Origin: an uncultured Gammaproteobacteria bacterium
GTDB lineage: Bacteria > Pseudomonadota > Gammaproteobacteria > Eutrophobiales > Eutrophobiaceae
Assembly (NCBI GenBank): GCA_958295485.1
Contig: OY282354.1
Span: 248,001-312,000, forward strand
Length of the DNA stretch: 64,000 bases
Direction of reading: 5' to 3'
Shown: positions 35,005-44,238 of the stretch, in pieces
Numbering within the stretch: position 1 is the first letter of the stretch
Layout of the letters: each line of letters opens with the position of its first letter
Position numbers and translations under genes: made by a program
Notes under the pieces: generated by a model
The model's database searches: none
The model's input: the letters and a program-made list of their open reading frames with translations, nothing else
Told to the model about the DNA's origin: nothing

Positions 35005-36117
35005 ATGCCGCTAACCGTCTTGCAAACCCTGCCGGCCCTGGAGGTCGGCGGCGTAGAACGGGGTACCGTGGAGATAGCCCGCGAATTAGCGCGGCGGGGG
35101 CACCGGTCCCTGGTGATTTCCGGCGGCGGGGCGCTGACTGCCGGTCTCGTGGATGCCGGTACCCGTCACTATGCCTGGCCCATCGGGAAAAAATCCCCTT
35201 TTACATTGCTGCTGGCGCGAAAATTACGCCGGTTTCTCATTGAAGAGAAGGTGGACGTGCTGCACGCGCGTTCGCGCCTGCCGGCCTGGGTTTCCTACCT
35301 GGCCTGGAAAAACATGCCGTTGGGGTCGCGGCCGGCATTTATCACGACGATACACGGTCCCTACAGCGTTAATCCCTACAGCGAGATTATGACCCGGGGA
35401 GAACAGATCATCGCCATTTCCGGGTTTATCCGCGCTTACGTAGTTGATAATTATCCTGAAGTCGACCCCGGGAAGATAACCGTGATCCCCCGGGGCGTGG
35501 ACCACAGGCATTTTCCCAATGGTTTCACCCCGGCTGAATACTGGCTTGCGCAGTGGCGCACCTGTTACCCGCAATTACGAGACAAGACGCTCATTACCCT
35601 GCCCGGGCGGATAACCCGCTGGAAAGGCCATGAAGACTTCATCCGCATCATCAGCGTTTTAAAACAGGAGGGCCTCAATATCCACGGCCTCATCGCCGGC
35701 GGCGCCCGGCAAAACCGGCGGCGGTTTCACCGGGAATTAAAACAAACGGTGTCGACAAGCGGGCTGGACAGCGACATTACCTTCCTGGGCCACAGGGACG
35801 ACCTGCGTGAAGTGCTGTCTGTCTCCGACGTTGTCTTATCCCTGGCAAAAACGCCTGAGGCTTTCGGCAGAACGGTATTGGAAGCGCTGTCATTGGGGCG
35901 CCCCGTTATCGCCTATGGGCATGGCGGCGCGGCTGAAGTGTTAAACGAACTGCAGCCGGCTGGCTTGATAACGCCGGGCGGGGTCGCGGAGGCCATTGAT
36001 AAGATCAAGGATTTTCTCAATGGTCCGCCGAAAATCGCGCCCAACCGGCTATTTACCCTGGAAAACATGCTGAACAAGACCTTGACATTGTATGAACAGG
36101 CGCGCAGTCGAAATTAA
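35005..36117 (+). CDS. family 4 glycosyltransferase
   Basis: The 370-residue GT-B protein has the N-terminal LEVGGVERGTVEIARELARRGH and the C-terminal donor-binding Glu-x7-Glu in SLAKTPEAFGRTVLEALSLG followed by RPVIAYGHGGAAE. This is typical of GT4 enzymes of LPS or exopolysaccharide synthesis acting at the inner membrane face. Acceptor and sugar cannot be told. Confidence 0.85.
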   Translation: MPLTVLQTLPALEVGGVERGTVEIARELARRGHRSLVISGGGALTAGLVDAGTRHYAWPIGKKSPFTLLLARKLRRFLIEEKVDVLHARSRLPAWVSYLAWKNMPLGSRPAFITTIHGPYSVNPYSEIMTRGEQIIAISGFIRAYVVDNYPEVDPGKITVIPRGVDHRHFPNGFTPAEYWLAQWRTCYPQLRDKTLITLPGRITRWKGHEDFIRIISVLKQEGLNIHGLIAGGARQNRRRFHRELKQTVSTSGLDSDITFLGHRDDLREVLSVSDVVLSLAKTPEAFGRTVLEALSLGRPVIAYGHGGAAEVLNELQPAGLITPGGVAEAIDKIKDFLNGPPKIAPNRLFTLENMLNKTLTLYEQARSRN

Positions 36118-36118
36118 T

Positions 36119-36802
36119 ATGAAAAATCCGTTTAAAAACTTCAGGGAACGTCTTTATCTGCGGTTCGTCCATAAATTTTATGCGCGTGATTTATTATTGG
36201 ATCTCCGGCTTCAAGCCAAGCGGGAAACGCTCGAATACATTAACAGGAACATGCGGCATTGCGTGATCTGTCAAAATCAAAAAGAGTTGTTTGAATATGC
36301 CCTGACGAAAACCGGCACGGGCGGATTGAATGCCGAATTCGGCGTGTCACGCGGGAGAAGCATCAAACTGTTAGGCAAGCTCATCGATGGTACCGTCTAT
36401 GGTTTTGATTCGTTTTCAGGTCTGCCGGAGGATTGGTCCGGCACGACTGAAAAACAAGGCAGGTTTGTCGGCCGCCCCGGAAAACTGCCTGAAAATGTCA
36501 AATTATACGAAGGGTTGTTCATGGAAACCTTGCCGAAGTTCATCGGGGAACATGATCTGCCCATGCGCTTTATACACGTGGACTGTGATTTATATTCTTC
36601 TGCCAGGACAATATTTGCTTCATTAAAACAGCGGATTGAGCCGGGGACGGTGATCGTTTTCGATGAATATTTCAATTATCCGAACTGGCAGGAACACGAA
36701 TACAAGGCCTTCCAGGAATTCATCAGGGAAGAGAGCCGGGGTTATCGTTACCTGGCCTTTACCGCAAGGGGAGGTTCGGTTGCCGTTAAAATCACTGCCT
36801 GA
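36119..36802 (+). CDS. class I SAM-dependent methyltransferase (TylF-like)
   Basis: The 227-residue protein starts at 36119, one base after the glycosyltransferase stop codon; an ATG at 36092 overlaps that gene and adds nine residues. It shows a SAM-binding AEFGVSRGRSIKLLG near 75, VYGFDSFSGLPEDW, IHVDCDLYSSARTIF and GTVIVFDEYFNYPNW, resembling macrocin-O-methyltransferase relatives that modify sugars. An envelope-sugar O-methyltransferase is likely by context. Confidence 0.78.
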   Translation: MKNPFKNFRERLYLRFVHKFYARDLLLDLRLQAKRETLEYINRNMRHCVICQNQKELFEYALTKTGTGGLNAEFGVSRGRSIKLLGKLIDGTVYGFDSFSGLPEDWSGTTEKQGRFVGRPGKLPENVKLYEGLFMETLPKFIGEHDLPMRFIHVDCDLYSSARTIFASLKQRIEPGTVIVFDEYFNYPNWQEHEYKAFQEFIREESRGYRYLAFTARGGSVAVKITA

Positions 36803-36834
36803 TTGAACTGTGTCACTGGACGGCAAACGGGCTT

Positions 36835-37791
36835 ATGCGTAAAGACATATTGATCATAAAACTTGGCGCCTTAGGCGATGTGGTCATGGCAACCGGTTTA
36901 ATCAGACAAATCAGGCTGCGCCACGAAAAATGTAAGCACTCACTTATCACCAGTCCCGCCTATGCAGGGTTATTTTCAGCTTGGCCGGGCCTGGAAGTAA
37001 AAGCGTACGATCGCAAGAGCTCGCTTGCAACCTTGTCAGTCATAAACTGGATCCGGCAAAGAAAATTCCGGCGGGTTTATGATTTACAATCGAATGATCG
37101 AACCCGCATCATATGCAGTTTATCGGGGGTCCCGGAGCGGGCCGGGAATCACCCCCATTATCCCTACAACCTGCATCCCGGCACACGTTATACCGGGCAA
37201 TGCCACATTCACGACAGGATGCTGGAAATATTGACGGCGGCGGGTATCACCGTCAGCGCCGCCGACCCGTATCTGGCGCCCACGCAAACAGACCGGGACA
37301 TGGTGTCCTCATGGTTGAAACAACAGGGTTTACTGCACAAAAAATTAGCTATCATGCATGCGGGCGCCAGCGGCAGACACCAGGAAAAGCGCTGGCCGTA
37401 CTTTTCCGACCTGGCCGTCTGTCTGAAAGCCCGGGAATATCTGACTATCTGGACCGGCGGCGAGGACGACATTGAACAAAACAGCCGCTTGGCTCAAACA
37501 GCCGGGGTGAACGCCACCGGGGTGTTTTCATTGGCGGGGCTCGTTGCCCTGACAGCTCATGCTGAATTTGCCGTCACGAACGATTCGGGACCTATGCACG
37601 CGCTGGCCTGCGGGGACATTCCCGTTTATGGTCTGTTCGGGCCGACGAACTGGCGGCGCAATCATGCTGTGGGCCAACAAGACCATGTCCTGTCATTAAA
37701 CCGGCGCGAACCCGACTTCCGGGCTACCGATTTGGCCGAGCTGGACGTAGACCACGTCATCCGACAGCTGGAACAGGACGGCGTCCTCTAA
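36835..37791 (+). CDS. family 9 glycosyltransferase (heptosyltransferase-like)
   Basis: The 318-residue GT-B protein starts ILIIKLGALGDVVMATGLIRQI and has the ADP-heptose-binding type segments MHAGASGRHQEKRWPYFSDL and VTNDSGPMHALACGDIPVYGLFGPTNW. It fits LPS inner-core heptosyltransferases, though WaaC or WaaF identity cannot be assigned. Context with GT4 and a sugar methyltransferase supports core assembly. Confidence 0.85.
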   Translation: MRKDILIIKLGALGDVVMATGLIRQIRLRHEKCKHSLITSPAYAGLFSAWPGLEVKAYDRKSSLATLSVINWIRQRKFRRVYDLQSNDRTRIICSLSGVPERAGNHPHYPYNLHPGTRYTGQCHIHDRMLEILTAAGITVSAADPYLAPTQTDRDMVSSWLKQQGLLHKKLAIMHAGASGRHQEKRWPYFSDLAVCLKAREYLTIWTGGEDDIEQNSRLAQTAGVNATGVFSLAGLVALTAHAEFAVTNDSGPMHALACGDIPVYGLFGPTNWRRNHAVGQQDHVLSLNRREPDFRATDLAELDVDHVIRQLEQDGVL

Positions 37792-37830
37792 CGGATCTAT
37801 GGTACTATTTTCACTTGACGGAGGATGGTT

Positions 37831-38577
37831 ATGACAAATAAATACCTGCCGGATGGATTAACGCCAGCCGGGCGGCTTATCGTCGCGTTGGATTTCAATA
37901 CTGCGGAAGAAGCCAATGAATTGATTGAAAAGCTCAGCGGGGTGGTTAATTTTTACAAGGTTGGTTGGCAACTGTTTTTGGGGGAAGGCTGGCCGTTTGT
38001 TAAAAGTTTGCTTGAAAAAGGCAAAAAAGTTTTTCTTGATCTAAAAATCAATGATATAGAACAAACCGTTCAAGCGGCGCTGGCAAACATCCCGAACGAC
38101 TTTGCCGGAAAACTCGAACTCCTGACCATCCATGGCAACGCCGCGACAGTCCGGGCAGCCAAAAAAAGCCGTAAAGACAAGCCCTATTTATTAATGCTCA
38201 CCGTGTTATCCAGCCTGGACGACAGCGATATGAAAGATGGCTACTCAGCCGGCAACGGGATCGATACGACGACCCTGGCAAAGCGCCGGGCGCAGGATGC
38301 ATTGGCTGCCGGCTGTGAAGGGTTAATCGCCTCAGGCGCCGCCGTGAAAGCCTTGCGAGAAGATTTCCGGGAGCATGAGTTTTTAATCGTTACCCCGGGG
38401 GTCAGGCCCCGCGGCGCTGAACACGACGACCACAAGCGGACGCTGACTCCCTATGAGGCGGTTGCCCATGGTTCGGATTATCTGGTTGTGGGGCGACCCG
38501 TCACCAGGGCGGCTGAGCCTTTGGCGGCGGCCAAAGCTATTATCGACGAGATCGAAGCGGCTCTGCCGGCCAGGTAG
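37831..38577 (+). CDS. pyrF: orotidine 5'-phosphate decarboxylase PyrF
   Basis: PyrF makes UMP from OMP. The start at 37831 has GGAGG at about seven bases; the ATG at 37825 lies too close to it. The 248 residues carry LIVALDFNTAEEAN, the catalytic DLKINDI (Asp-Lys-x-x-Asp pattern), ASGAAVKALRE, TPGVRP and LVVGRPVTRA. The gene is convergent with mnmE. Confidence 0.95.
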   Translation: MTNKYLPDGLTPAGRLIVALDFNTAEEANELIEKLSGVVNFYKVGWQLFLGEGWPFVKSLLEKGKKVFLDLKINDIEQTVQAALANIPNDFAGKLELLTIHGNAATVRAAKKSRKDKPYLLMLTVLSSLDDSDMKDGYSAGNGIDTTTLAKRRAQDALAAGCEGLIASGAAVKALREDFREHEFLIVTPGVRPRGAEHDDHKRTLTPYEAVAHGSDYLVVGRPVTRAAEPLAAAKAIIDEIEAALPAR

Positions 38578-38622
38578 AACAGGCGCTCGCGCCGGCCCTG
38601 CTCAGGCAAGCTAAAAAGCAGG

Positions 38623-39978
38623 TTATTTACCGATGCAGAACCGGGAAAAAATCTCGCCCAGCAAATCATCGGCGACATACTCTCCCGTAATTGCGTTCAA
38701 GGTTTGTTGCAACCTGGACAGGTCGTCTGCAAACAATTCGGTAGCATGATGTCGGCAGAACCTGTCTGTCGTATCCTCCAACATTGACCGGGCTTCTTTG
38801 AGGATGTTGATATGACGGGTATGCGCAACAAAGGTGTTTTCCGAATAATCCGCCAGGACGACGGTTTTTTTTATTGCCTGTTTAAGCGCCGCTATTCCCG
38901 CCCCTGTTTTTGCGGAAATATAGACCTCTTCCAACCCTTCTTTCGTTTGCCGTTTGCCGGGGGGATGCTCAGACAGGTCGATTTTGTTGAAGACAAACAA
39001 CATGTTTTTTCCTGCGCCGAAATCCGTGGCGATATTTTTTAAATCCGGCAAATCGTCCTCATTCACGTCAGCGATTAAAACAACAACGTCAGCGTTCTCT
39101 GCCGCGGCCTTTGCGCGCCTTATTCCATCCTGTTCGACCACGTTGCCGGCTTTCCTTATTCCCGCGGTATCGATCACCTTGACAGGCATGCCATCGATCA
39201 AAATTTGTTGCTCTATCGTGTCCCGGGTGGTCCCCGGCAGAGGTGAGACAATGGCCCGTTCAACCTGCGCCAATTGATTTAACAAGCTTGATTTCCCGGC
39301 GTTCGGCTTCCCGATAATCGCTATTTTCAAGCCCTCCGCCAGCATCCTGCCGGCTTCGGCGCGCGCCAGAATATCCGCCAGAAAACGTCGGCATTCGGTT
39401 ACCCTGCTTAGCAGCTCCTTTTCGGCCGGGGCGCCGGTCTCCTCCTCGGGAAAATCCAGCGTAGCCTCGACAAAAACGCGCAACTCGACGGTTTTTCTTA
39501 CCAGCTCTCCAACCAGCGCGGAAAACTGTCCCTCCATTGACCGAACCGCACTCAGCGCAGCCTTCTCAGAGGCGCTGCTTATCAGGTCCGCCACGGCTTC
39601 GGCCTGCAATAAATCGATTTTATTATTCAGGAAGGCTCTTTCACTGAACTCGCCGGGGCGCGCATACCGGGCGCCAAGAGACAGGACCCGATTAAGCAGA
39701 AGATTCATCACTACCGGCCCGCCATGGCCGTGCAACTCAGCGATATCCTCGCCGGTGTGGGTGTCCGGCCCCTGAAAAAAGAGAACCAGCCCGCGATCCA
39801 TGACCTGTCCCTGTTCATCATAAAACGCCGTATACCGGCACTGGCGGGGCGGCGGCCTGGTCCGGCACAGCCCCATGATGATCCTGCCGCTGTCAGGCCC
39901 GGACGTTTTCACGATACCGACGCCGCCTTGTCCCGGCGGCGTGGCGATGGCCACAATGGTATCGATATGCCCCGTCAC
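38623..39978 (-). CDS. mnmE: tRNA modification GTPase MnmE
   Basis: MnmE with MnmG installs the 5-carboxymethylaminomethyl group on wobble U34 of certain tRNAs. The 451 residues contain the tetrahydrofolate-binding N-domain (1-~118), helical domain, inserted G domain (about 215-375; GKPNAGKSSLLN, GTTRDTI, DTAG, NKIDL) and the C-terminal FCIGK ending with the catalytic Cys. MnmG is not in the window. Confidence 0.96.
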   Translation of the reverse strand: MTGHIDTIVAIATPPGQGGVGIVKTSGPDSGRIIMGLCRTRPPPRQCRYTAFYDEQGQVMDRGLVLFFQGPDTHTGEDIAELHGHGGPVVMNLLLNRVLSLGARYARPGEFSERAFLNNKIDLLQAEAVADLISSASEKAALSAVRSMEGQFSALVGELVRKTVELRVFVEATLDFPEEETGAPAEKELLSRVTECRRFLADILARAEAGRMLAEGLKIAIIGKPNAGKSSLLNQLAQVERAIVSPLPGTTRDTIEQQILIDGMPVKVIDTAGIRKAGNVVEQDGIRRAKAAAENADVVVLIADVNEDDLPDLKNIATDFGAGKNMLFVFNKIDLSEHPPGKRQTKEGLEEVYISAKTGAGIAALKQAIKKTVVLADYSENTFVAHTRHINILKEARSMLEDTTDRFCRHHATELFADDLSRLQQTLNAITGEYVADDLLGEIFSRFCIGK

Positions 39979-39989
39979 CTGGCCGGCCG

Positions 39990-41645
39990 TTATTTACTTG
40001 CAGAAGCTCCAAGCCCTTCCTTTTCCAGATTTCTCATAATCAACCATTGTTGGGCAATGGACAGAATGTTGTTCGTTACCCAATACAATACCAGGCCGGA
40101 AGGAAAAAATGCGAAGAATATCGTGAAGATAAAAGGCAACATCTTCAATACCTTTTCCTGCAAGGGGTCCATCGGGGCGGGGTTCAGTTTTTGTTGAACC
40201 AGCATGGTGATGCCCATGATAACCGGTAAAACAAAATACGGATCTTTGCTCGATAAATCGTTCAGCCACAGGATAAAATCCGCCTGTCTTAATTCGACGC
40301 TTTCCAACAGCACCCAGTACAGCGCAAGAAAGACCGGCAGCTGTATCAATATCGGGAAACAACCGCCCAGCGGATTAATCTTCTCTTCTTTGTAAAGCTG
40401 CATCATCGCCTGGTTCAGGCGTGCGCGATCCTCTTTATAACGATCGCGTAGCGACACGAGGCGGGGCTGGAGCCGGCGCATTTTCGCCATGGAGCGGTAG
40501 CCGGCCGCAGACAGGTGATAAAACAGGATTTTGAGCAGGATTGTCACCAGGATAATCGACCAACCCCAATTCCCGGTCAACCCGAACAGGCGCTCCAAAC
40601 ACCAGAATAGCGGTTTGGCCAAAAACCACAGAATCCCGTAATCAACGGTTAATTCCAGCCCATCGGCTACCTTGGCAAGTTCGGCCTGGTTCTTTGGGCC
40701 GACGTAGAGATAACTGGATAATTCACCCTGTTGTCCCGGGGGAAGCCGTAACTCTGGGGAGACACTGCCGATGGCGTAAAGCTGGTCGGAAAAAGCGCGG
40801 GTATAATACCGATACGCGGCTTCTTTATCTACCGGAATGACCGCAGTTAAAAAATAATGCTGTATCATGGCGGCCCAACCATTGACAATGTCTACATCCA
40901 CCTCCGCATCATCCATGTCACCGAAGCTGATTTTTTCATAGCGGTTATCGGGACTGGATAACACGGCGCCGGTATAGGTATAGATCATTCTCCGGCCTTG
41001 CTTTGATGGCTCATCTCGTTTTATCTGAGTGTATTGCCGGCCTTGCCAGTCCGAGCTCGAATTATTTTCAACGATGTGGCTGAGTTTGAGCTGATACGAA
41101 TCGCGCTCCAGCTCGAATACCTTTGTCACGGACACACCCTCCCCGGAGGTCCAGGTAAGGGGTACCCGCAAGGCATTCTCGTCTTCTTCGAGAGAATAAA
41201 AAGACCGGCTCGATGAGAATGTGTTCTTATGGGTCGGCGCCGTATCACCGACCAAGCCACTGTGCATGACGTGGAATAACGTTGCTGATTGATCAAGGAG
41301 AATAACGGGCCGGTCTTCCTTGTCCAGGGAGACCGGGTAATTCAGTAGTTCGGCAAAAACAATCGTCCCGCCCCGGTTGATTTTCAGGCGTAGCGCGTCC
41401 GTTTCCAGCGTGATTAATTCCTCCCCTTTTCCTGTCGACCCGTCTTCGTCAAAGAAAGCGCTCGTCCCTGCATCTTCGGATTTGATTTGTGGGATATCCG
41501 GGTCATCTTCGGTCAACCCAATGCCGGCCCCTTCAGCGCCGGTTGTCGCGGGGGTTACGCCGCCGTAGTCTCGCTGCCATGCCTCCCATAACATGAAGGA
41601 CACCAGGCCCAAAGCGACAATCAGGATTAACCTTGGCGTATCCAC
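39990..41645 (-). CDS. yidC: membrane protein insertase YidC
   Basis: YidC inserts and folds inner membrane proteins. I prefer the GTG at 41645 because it yields the family start (M)DTPRLILIVALGLVSFMLWEAWQ, giving 551 residues; an ATG at 41702 adds 19 residues that overlap yidD. A large periplasmic domain (about 40-340) is followed by five membrane segments and a basic tail. The upstream yidD stop is eight bases away. Confidence 0.93.
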   Translation of the reverse strand: MDTPRLILIVALGLVSFMLWEAWQRDYGGVTPATTGAEGAGIGLTEDDPDIPQIKSEDAGTSAFFDEDGSTGKGEELITLETDALRLKINRGGTIVFAELLNYPVSLDKEDRPVILLDQSATLFHVMHSGLVGDTAPTHKNTFSSSRSFYSLEEDENALRVPLTWTSGEGVSVTKVFELERDSYQLKLSHIVENNSSSDWQGRQYTQIKRDEPSKQGRRMIYTYTGAVLSSPDNRYEKISFGDMDDAEVDVDIVNGWAAMIQHYFLTAVIPVDKEAAYRYYTRAFSDQLYAIGSVSPELRLPPGQQGELSSYLYVGPKNQAELAKVADGLELTVDYGILWFLAKPLFWCLERLFGLTGNWGWSIILVTILLKILFYHLSAAGYRSMAKMRRLQPRLVSLRDRYKEDRARLNQAMMQLYKEEKINPLGGCFPILIQLPVFLALYWVLLESVELRQADFILWLNDLSSKDPYFVLPVIMGITMLVQQKLNPAPMDPLQEKVLKMLPFIFTIFFAFFPSGLVLYWVTNNILSIAQQWLIMRNLEKEGLGASASK

Positions 41646-41653
41646 GAGCTTTA

Positions 41654-41863
41654 CTAGGGGACGGGGTCCAGGCCGCCGGGATGGAGAGGATGGCAGCGAC
41701 ACAGGCGCCGGATACCCAACCAGGCGCCTTTTAACACACCGTGCTTTTCCATGGCTTCACAGGTGTAATCGGAACAAGCCGGATAAAACCGGCAATTTAT
41801 GCCCAGGTAAGGGCTGACATACCGTTTATACAGTCGAATGATTTTTATCGCTAATCCCAGCAC
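41654..41863 (-). CDS. yidD: membrane protein insertion efficiency factor YidD
   Basis: A 69-residue protein with the YidD signature [35 protein letters not shown] and [13 protein letters not shown]. The start is the GTG at 41863, overlapping the rnpA 3' end by 13 bases and preceded by AAAGGA at eight bases. The open frame extends to 42139 antisense-like across rnpA, but only this part matches the family. Confidence 0.9.
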   Translation of the reverse strand: MLGLAIKIIRLYKRYVSPYLGINCRFYPACSDYTCEAMEKHGVLKGAWLGIRRLCRCHPLHPGGLDPVP

Positions 41864-42219
41864 CGTAGAATCCTTTGCCAGTGCATTCGCAATGATTGGT
41901 TCAATATCCTGTTCACACCCGGACTGATTGGGTTTATTTTCTTTCCGGCCATAACCACAACATCCAGTCCTGCCAACGCCTTTGCATGTTTGCGGAAACT
42001 TTCTCGCACCGTCCTCTTGACCTTGTTTCTGGATACGGCCGTTTTCACTGATTTTCGGGAAATGGCCATGCCTAGCCTCGGGTAGGGTTTTCCATTCTTT
42101 ACCGCCAAAATAGTAAACTGTAAATCCCTGGACCGACAAGAAGTTTTAAAAACCCGGTTGAAATCTTCAGCGTTGTTCAATCTGCTTTTTCGTTGGAAAC
42201 GGTTGCGCTCAGGGACCAC
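41851..42219 (-). CDS. rnpA: ribonuclease P protein component RnpA
   Basis: RnpA is the protein cofactor for tRNA 5' processing. The 122-residue basic protein (GTG start at 42219) has the family signature [20 protein letters not shown]. It follows rpmH after four bases and overlaps yidD. Confidence 0.94.
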   Translation of the reverse strand: MVPERNRFQRKSRLNNAEDFNRVFKTSCRSRDLQFTILAVKNGKPYPRLGMAISRKSVKTAVSRNKVKRTVRESFRKHAKALAGLDVVVMAGKKINPISPGVNRILNQSLRMHWQRILRCWD

Positions 42220-42223
42220 AAGC

Positions 42224-42358
42224 TTACACGGCCAGTCGCTTTCTACCTTTAGCTCTGCGGGACTTCAAAATCTGCCGGCCATTTTTGCTGCGCATACGGA
42301 CCCGAAAACCGTGACTGCGTTTCCGCTTGATATTGCTTGGTTGATAAGTACGTTTCAT
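42224..42358 (-). CDS. rpmH: 50S ribosomal protein L34
   Basis: A 44-residue basic protein: [19 protein letters not shown], then [18 protein letters not shown]. This is a full-length L34, the usual first gene of the rpmH–rnpA–yidD–yidC–mnmE operon. A strong promoter lies upstream. Confidence 0.95.
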   Translation of the reverse strand: MKRTYQPSNIKRKRSHGFRVRMRSKNGRQILKSRRAKGRKRLAV

Positions 42359-42393
42359 TTGTTTTCCATTGAGTTCCTTCAAAAAAGCCGTTC

Positions 42394-42423
42394 ATTTTAC
42401 CGCCTGACATCTTCGCTTGTCAA
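42394..42423 (-). promoter_or_regulatory. sigma-70 promoter of rpmH
   Basis: On the minus strand, TTGACA (42423-42418) and TAAAAT (42399-42394) are separated by 18 bases. The rpmH start follows 35 bases after the -10 box. The -35 box is a perfect consensus. Confidence 0.75.
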
Positions 42424-42473
42424 TTGATACAAAAACATGGCGGCCCGAAGTAGTAATATCCTCTTTTGACCCG

Positions 42474-42497
42474 ACGCCGCAATCCGGATTGCGGCGT
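42474..42497. repeat. 24-bp perfect palindrome between rpmH and dnaA
   Basis: ACGCCGCAATCC is followed directly by its reverse complement GGATTGCGGCGT, with no spacer. It lacks a T-run. It could be an operator for a dimeric regulator or a hairpin shielding the two divergent transcripts. Confidence 0.6.
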
Positions 42498-42705
42498 TCT
42501 TCCAAGTCAACCAGCCGGGTAAAAACGCCAGCTTAGCCAAAGCCATATGATTATGCTCCCTGTTGCGCTTATATGCGATTTCTCTCCACAATTCCCCGGC
42601 ATCATAACAGGCAATAAAAGTTATAGATAAGTCTATTGAACAGGTATACACTTGAGAATTCATTCTTGGATTTACGATTTTCTCTCAGGGGCGCCAAGTT
42701 TAGAA

Positions 42706-44052
42706 ATGTCTGTCTGGAAAACGTGTTTAGAAAAACTCGAAGGGGAATTATCTCCCCAGCAATTTAATACCTGGATTCGGCCACTGCAGGCCGTAGAGCG
42801 CAACAACAGCTTGCAGCTATTGGCGCCCAACCGGTTCGTATTAGACTGGATAAATGAAAAATACCGCCCACGCATCGAGGAATTACTGGAGTTATCGGTA
42901 AACGGGCAGAAATTATCCCTGTCTCTCAAAATCGGTAGTCATGGGGTTAAAAAACCGACCGGCGAACACCCCGGGCGATTGCGACAAACACAGGAGACAG
43001 ATCAATCTCAGTCCCGCGTTTATAAAAAACATCCGCGCAATCTCAACCGCAAATTCACCTTTAGCTCCTTTGTGGAAGGTAAATCCAACCAACTCGCCCT
43101 GGCGGCTTCAACTCAGGTTTCAGAAAACCCCGGGACCAGCTATAACCCCTTGTTCGTGTATGGCGGCGTTGGTTTGGGAAAAACACATTTAATGCAGGCA
43201 ATCGGTCACTCCATCCTGGAGCAACATCCGGGGGCAAACGTCGCCTACTTGCATTCGGAACGATTTGTCGCTGACATGGTAAAAGCGCTGCAACACCATA
43301 CGATTAACGAATTCAAGCATTACTATCGATCACTGGATGTATTGCTTATTGATGACGTTCAGTTCTTTGCGGGGAAGGAAAGAACACAAGAAGAATTTTT
43401 TTACACCTTCAATACTTTGCTGGAAGGACAAAACCAGGTGGTTTTGACTTGCGATCGCTATCCAAAAGAAGTAAACGGCATCGAAGAAAGATTGCAATCC
43501 CGCTTCAGCTGGGGGTTGACTGTCGCCATCGCCCCTCCCGAATTCGAGACTCGCGTCGCCATCCTCAAGTCCAAGACAGAAGACGCAAACATCAAACTCC
43601 CGGATGAAGTGGCTTTTTTTATCGCTGAACGATTTCGTTCAAACGTACGGGAACTGGAAGGCGCGCTCAACCGGGTCATCGCCAACTCCAACCTGACCGG
43701 GCAACCGATAAGTATTGAATTTTGTCAACAGGCGCTTCGCGACCTGCTGCTGTTGCAGGACAAACAGGTCACCCTGGAGAATATTCAAAAAATCGTCGCA
43801 GAATACTACAAGATCAAGGTGGCTGATTTACTCTCGAAAAGAAGGAACCGCTCTATCACCCGGCCACGCCAAATCGCCATGACCCTGGCAAAAGAATTAA
43901 CCAATCACAGTCTCCCTGAAATCGGTAGCGCCTTTGGTGACCGTGACCATACTACAGTGCTGCATGCCTGCCGGAAGATTATCGAACTACGCAAAAACGA
44001 AAACAGGATAGAAGAAGACTATAAAAACCTGGTGAATATCTTGACAACGTAA
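42706..44052 (+). CDS. dnaA: chromosomal replication initiator DnaA
   Basis: DnaA unwinds oriC. From the ATG at 42706 it is 448 residues: domain I ([20 protein letters not shown]), linker, AAA+ domain (about 115-325; Walker [12 protein letters not shown], Walker [10 protein letters not shown]) and the DNA-binding domain with signature [16 protein letters not shown]. It heads dnaA–dnaN–recF–gyrB. Confidence 0.96.
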   Translation: MSVWKTCLEKLEGELSPQQFNTWIRPLQAVERNNSLQLLAPNRFVLDWINEKYRPRIEELLELSVNGQKLSLSLKIGSHGVKKPTGEHPGRLRQTQETDQSQSRVYKKHPRNLNRKFTFSSFVEGKSNQLALAASTQVSENPGTSYNPLFVYGGVGLGKTHLMQAIGHSILEQHPGANVAYLHSERFVADMVKALQHHTINEFKHYYRSLDVLLIDDVQFFAGKERTQEEFFYTFNTLLEGQNQVVLTCDRYPKEVNGIEERLQSRFSWGLTVAIAPPEFETRVAILKSKTEDANIKLPDEVAFFIAERFRSNVRELEGALNRVIANSNLTGQPISIEFCQQALRDLLLLQDKQVTLENIQKIVAEYYKIKVADLLSKRRNRSITRPRQIAMTLAKELTNHSLPEIGSAFGDRDHTTVLHACRKIIELRKNENRIEEDYKNLVNILTT

Positions 44053-44238
44053 TTTACTAATTTGTGAATAACCTTGATAATAGCGGTTGAGAGACGGAAA
44101 GCCTTCAGCTTATCCACAGTTTGAGTGGTGAAACTCAGTGTGAAGATAATTAAAATTAATTCAGTAACATATTGAATATAAAGTAATAAATAAACTTATC
44201 CACATATCTACAAGCGTAATAACTACTACTATAGAATA
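44053..44238. other. oriC: probable replication origin (dnaA–dnaN gap)
   Basis: The 186-base gap contains three perfect TTATNCACA DnaA boxes: 44063-44071 (minus), 44110-44118 (plus) and 44196-44204 (plus). A very AT-rich stretch (about 44145-44195) lies between the last two and could be the unwinding element. Many Gammaproteobacteria have oriC at this junction or before dnaA; only this gap has boxes here. Confidence 0.65.

Larger units (their letters stand above)
42359..42705. other. rpmH–dnaA divergent intergenic region
   Basis: A 347-base gene-free region carrying the rpmH promoter and a 24-base perfect palindrome. No exact DnaA box (TTATNCACA) was found here. An upstream TTG at 42652 opens an in-frame extension of dnaA, but the family start is 42706. 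Confidence 0.6.

Noticed and set aside
41864-42139. N-terminal extension of yidD over rnpA
   Set aside because: Only the last 69 residues match YidD, and a GTG with a good ribosome-binding site starts exactly there.
42359-42705. oriC between rpmH and dnaA as in pseudomonads
   Set aside because: No exact TTATNCACA box was found there, while three occur between dnaA and dnaN.
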